Source of the DNA: an uncultured Bacteroidales bacterium
GTDB taxonomy: Bacteria > Bacteroidota > Bacteroidia > Bacteroidales > Paludibacteraceae
Reading direction: 5' to 3'
Assembly: GCA_903901975.1 (NCBI GenBank)
Contig: CAIUTB010000118.1
Span: forward strand, 1 to 64,000
Length of the DNA stretch: 64,000 nucleotides
Shown: positions 62,064 through 64,000 of the stretch, piece after piece
Numbering within the stretch: position 1 is the first letter of the stretch
Layout: each line of letters opens with the position of its first letter
Made by a program: the position numbers and the translations under genes
Notes under the pieces: model-generated
Seen by the model: the letters and a program-made list of their open reading frames with translations, nothing else
Told to the model about the DNA's origin: nothing
The model's database searches: none

Positions 62064-62471
62064 ATGAAACATCCGAATGCATTCTCAAAAGCTGAACATT
62101 TATGCGGTGAAAAGCGAATCTCAAAGCTTTTTGTTGAAGGAGAAGCATTTATTTGTTATCCACTGCGTGTCCTTTTTCGTATTGAGCCAAAATTGGATGT
62201 TGAACCCGCAAGTATATTAGTTAGTGTACCAAAAAAGCGTTTCAAAAGAGCCAACAAAAGGAACCGTATAAAAAGACTTTTGCGCGAAACTTACAGGCTG
62301 AATAAACAGGAAATGATTGATTTGTTAAATGAAAAACAAGTCCAGATTCATGTAGCTTTTAATTATGTTTCTGACGAAGAACTTGATTTTCCATTTATCG
62401 AAAAGAAAATGAAAACAGCACTTCAAAAATTACAATCAAGAATTGAAACATATCAGGTTGAAATTTGTTGA
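62064..62471 (+). CDS. rnpA: Ribonuclease P protein component
   Basis: 135 residues, the protein subunit of RNase P, which trims the 5' ends of tRNA precursors. The family signature is KRFKRANKRNRIKRLLRETYR, preceded by LVSVPKK. The ATG at 62064 (MKHPNAFSKAEHLCG) is chosen because an in-frame start at 62019 lies inside the terminator hairpin. It is followed 18 bp later by yidD, the usual rnpA-yidD pair. Confidence 0.93.
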   Translation: MKHPNAFSKAEHLCGEKRISKLFVEGEAFICYPLRVLFRIEPKLDVEPASILVSVPKKRFKRANKRNRIKRLLRETYRLNKQEMIDLLNEKQVQIHVAFNYVSDEELDFPFIEKKMKTALQKLQSRIETYQVEIC

Positions 62472-62489
62472 TGTATTAAATGCTCTGCC

Positions 62490-62711
62490 ATGAAGAAAAT
62501 CATTCGGATTATATTTTTACTCCCCGTATATTTATACCGTTACAGCATTTCACCTTTACTCCCTTCGAGTTGCCGTTACACACCTACTTGTTCGGAATAT
62601 ACAATTATTGCAGTAAAAAAGCATGGCATTATTAAAGGTTGTTGGCTATCTGCAAAACGTATTAGTAGTTGTCATCCATGGGGTGGTAGCGGATTCGATC
62701 CGGTACCCTAG
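62490..62711 (+). CDS. yidD: Membrane protein insertion efficiency factor YidD
   Basis: 73 residues with the diagnostic [20 protein letters not shown] and [17 protein letters not shown], including the conserved cysteines. An N-terminal amphipathic helix associates with the membrane; the protein assists YidC-dependent insertion. It follows rnpA as in most bacteria. yidC is not visible in the window. Confidence 0.95.
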   Translation: MKKIIRIIFLLPVYLYRYSISPLLPSSCRYTPTCSEYTIIAVKKHGIIKGCWLSAKRISSCHPWGGSGFDPVP

Positions 62712-62778
62712 CTGAAAACTCTTGCTTCATTTTATCTTAAATTTTTTAAATATTGGATTGTGTTTCTTAAATTAAATA

Positions 62779-62786
62779 TATCTTTG
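62779..62786 (+). promoter_or_regulatory. TATCTTTG -7 box for lpxK
   Basis: Exact TAnnTTTG match, 33 bp before the TTG start of lpxK. Confidence 0.6.
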
Positions 62787-62818
62787 TCCACTGCATAATT
62801 CCTGAATAGTTATAGATT

Positions 62819-63907
62819 TTGAAAACCATTATCAAATACATTGTGCTTTATCCTATTTCACTTATCTACGGAACAGTGATTATGCTTCGCAATTGGTTAT
62901 TTGATCAGGGAATACTCCACTCTACAAGTTTTGATATCCCAATAATTAGTGTTGGTAATTTATCAGTTGGTGGTACCGGTAAAACTCCTCATACCGAGTT
63001 TATTTTAAGCTGCCTAAAAGGAGAATGGAAAATTGCCATGCTCAGTCGTGGTTATAAACGGGAAACTTCCGGTTTCTTTTTTGCTGAGGAAAATACGGAT
63101 AGTCGAAAAATTGGTGACGAACCTTATCAAATTCACAGTAAATTCCCTGACATTTTGGTTGCAGTTCACGAAAAAAGAGTAGCCGGAGTTAAGAAATTAC
63201 TCGAAATTGCACCTAAATTACAAATTATTGTACTTGACGATGCTTTACAACACCGATATATTCAGGCTGGATTATCGATTTTATTAACTGATTATTCGAA
63301 TTTATATAGTCGTGATTTAGCTTTACCGGCTGGAAATTTGCGTGAATGGAAAATTGGAAGTAAGCGAGCAGATATAATTATTGTGACAAAATGTCCTGAT
63401 GAGATCAAACCAATTGAAATGCGTTTGATTGAGACTGAATTGAAACCGGAAAATAATCAGTCACTCTATTTTTCCAGCTATGTATATAATGAAATTATTC
63501 CGGTTTTCCCTGATTCAGAACCTGAAAACTGGACATTTAAACATATAAAAGAAACCAGCGCTGGTGTTTTACTCATTGCCGGAATAGTTAAACCGGAGCC
63601 AATAATAGAACAGATTAAAAAGTTCACAACTGAAGTAACCTCCATTTTTTTTGATGACCATCACACTTTTCATACAAGAGATTACAATTTGATTATGAGT
63701 AGGTTTGATGCATTCAAAGCTGGTGAAAAGTTAATAATAGTAACCGAAAAAGATGCTGCTCGAATGGTATCTGACAGAAATTTTCCTGAGATATTAAAAT
63801 CAAGAACTTTTGCTTTGCCAATTCGTGTAGAGATATTAAACAAACAAGAATCATTATTTATTCAAAAAATCAAAAATTATGTTGTTGAAAATTCAAGAAA
63901 CTGCTGA
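62819..63907 (+). CDS. lpxK: Tetraacyldisaccharide 4'-kinase
   Basis: Phosphorylates the 4' position of the lipid A precursor at the inner membrane. 362 residues with an N-terminal hydrophobic segment, the P-loop SVGNLSVGGTGKTPHTEF, LSRGYKRETSG, GDEPYQIH and VLDDALQHRYI. It starts with TTG, which is unusual among these genes but fits the family opening. It overlaps the following nucleoside phosphorylase gene by 29 bp in another frame. Confidence 0.93.
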   Translation: MKTIIKYIVLYPISLIYGTVIMLRNWLFDQGILHSTSFDIPIISVGNLSVGGTGKTPHTEFILSCLKGEWKIAMLSRGYKRETSGFFFAEENTDSRKIGDEPYQIHSKFPDILVAVHEKRVAGVKKLLEIAPKLQIIVLDDALQHRYIQAGLSILLTDYSNLYSRDLALPAGNLREWKIGSKRADIIIVTKCPDEIKPIEMRLIETELKPENNQSLYFSSYVYNEIIPVFPDSEPENWTFKHIKETSAGVLLIAGIVKPEPIIEQIKKFTTEVTSIFFDDHHTFHTRDYNLIMSRFDAFKAGEKLIIVTEKDAARMVSDRNFPEILKSRTFALPIRVEILNKQESLFIQKIKNYVVENSRNC

Positions 63908-64000
63908 TTTCCTTCTTTCAAGAATTCCTTCAAATCCGAAAACGGCGATAATCCTGGGTACAGGATTGGGTAATCTGGTTACTCAGATTACCGACAAAAC
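63879..64000 (+). CDS. punA: Purine nucleoside phosphorylase, N-terminal fragment
   Basis: The first 40 codons before the window ends. MLLKIQETADFLLSRI...KTAIILGTGLGNL carries the PNP family opening and the phosphate-binding glycine loop GTGLG. It cleaves purine nucleosides with phosphate to base and ribose-1-phosphate. It overlaps the end of lpxK by 29 bp, an arrangement suggesting translational coupling. Confidence 0.83.
   Translation, partial: MLLKIQETADFLLSRIPSNPKTAIILGTGLGNLVTQITDK

Noticed and set aside
1-64000. tRNA, rRNA, CRISPR arrays, insertion sequences and prophage genes
   Set aside because: I looked for clover-leaf arms, regularly spaced repeats, transposase motifs and phage genes and saw none; the Bor-like lipoprotein alone is not evidence of a phage.

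Overview
The window is one stretch of chromosome from a member of the Bacteroidota, most likely Bacteroidales near Paludibacter/Porphyromonadaceae. The evidence is AT-rich DNA, repeated TAnnTTTG promoter boxes, almost no Shine-Dalgarno sites, type IX secretion (T9SS) C-terminal sorting domains, a DUF4271-hemD-rnpA-yidD block, an EF-G2 paralogue and lamin-tail-domain proteins. The genus is an inference. I see no tRNA, rRNA, CRISPR array, insertion sequence or phage gene.

Layout. 0-14 kb is housekeeping: fabF end, rnc, an acyl-CoA synthetase, a secreted M6 metalloprotease, a radical SAM/SPASM protein, a TPR lipoprotein, then rsfS-ftsH-LUD-cdsA-acyltransferase. 14-15.6 kb holds an outer-membrane protein and two small membrane proteins. 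From 15.9 to about 36.5 kb is a phosphate super-locus: an atypical response regulator with a patatin phospholipase; a metallophosphoesterase-glycosyltransferase pair; a divergent promoter region serving a phosphate-type porin plus pstS on one side and pstCAB, a 57-residue membrane protein and phoU on the other; a PhoB/PhoR two-component pair; an LplT-like MFS protein; then a DUF47 protein, a PiT-family permease, a second porin and two lipoproteins. 36.5-42.9 kb carries two CYTH-type proteins, a DASS/SLC13 transporter, a large PHP-like membrane protein and adenylate kinase. 43-47 kb encodes three secreted proteins with T9SS tails. 47-53 kb has EF-G2, small lipoproteins, a candidate structured RNA and a LytTR/LiaF-like pair. 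53-64 kb is metabolism and envelope: aldolase, nucleoside kinase, argD-like aminotransferase, epimerase, LOG protein, DUF4271, hemD-like, rnpA, yidD, lpxK and the start of a purine nucleoside phosphorylase.

How the genes work together. Four strong promoters and one degenerate one in the phosphate region share one layout: three 6-mers related to TGTAAC at an 11-bp pitch, then exactly 21 bp, then a T..(n)TTTG -7 box. This looks like the local Pho box and ties together pstC, the porin-pstS operon, phoB, the atypical regulator gene and, more weakly, the metallophosphoesterase-glycosyltransferase operon. That suggests a Pho response combining high-affinity uptake with membrane-lipid remodelling.

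Most unusual item. The PiT-family protein at 31.6-33.4 kb is fused in one reading frame to a cytoplasmic helical linker and a LuxR-type helix-turn-helix. Both Asp residues of its paired GAND motifs are replaced (Ser21, Asn184). It may be a membrane phosphate sensor that binds DNA rather than a plain transporter. A second unusual item is a family of C/G-rich inverted repeats (CCCCTA(A/G)CCCCTAAAGGGG type) at the gene junctions of this locus; two of its arms are translated as the N-termini of PstA and PstB.
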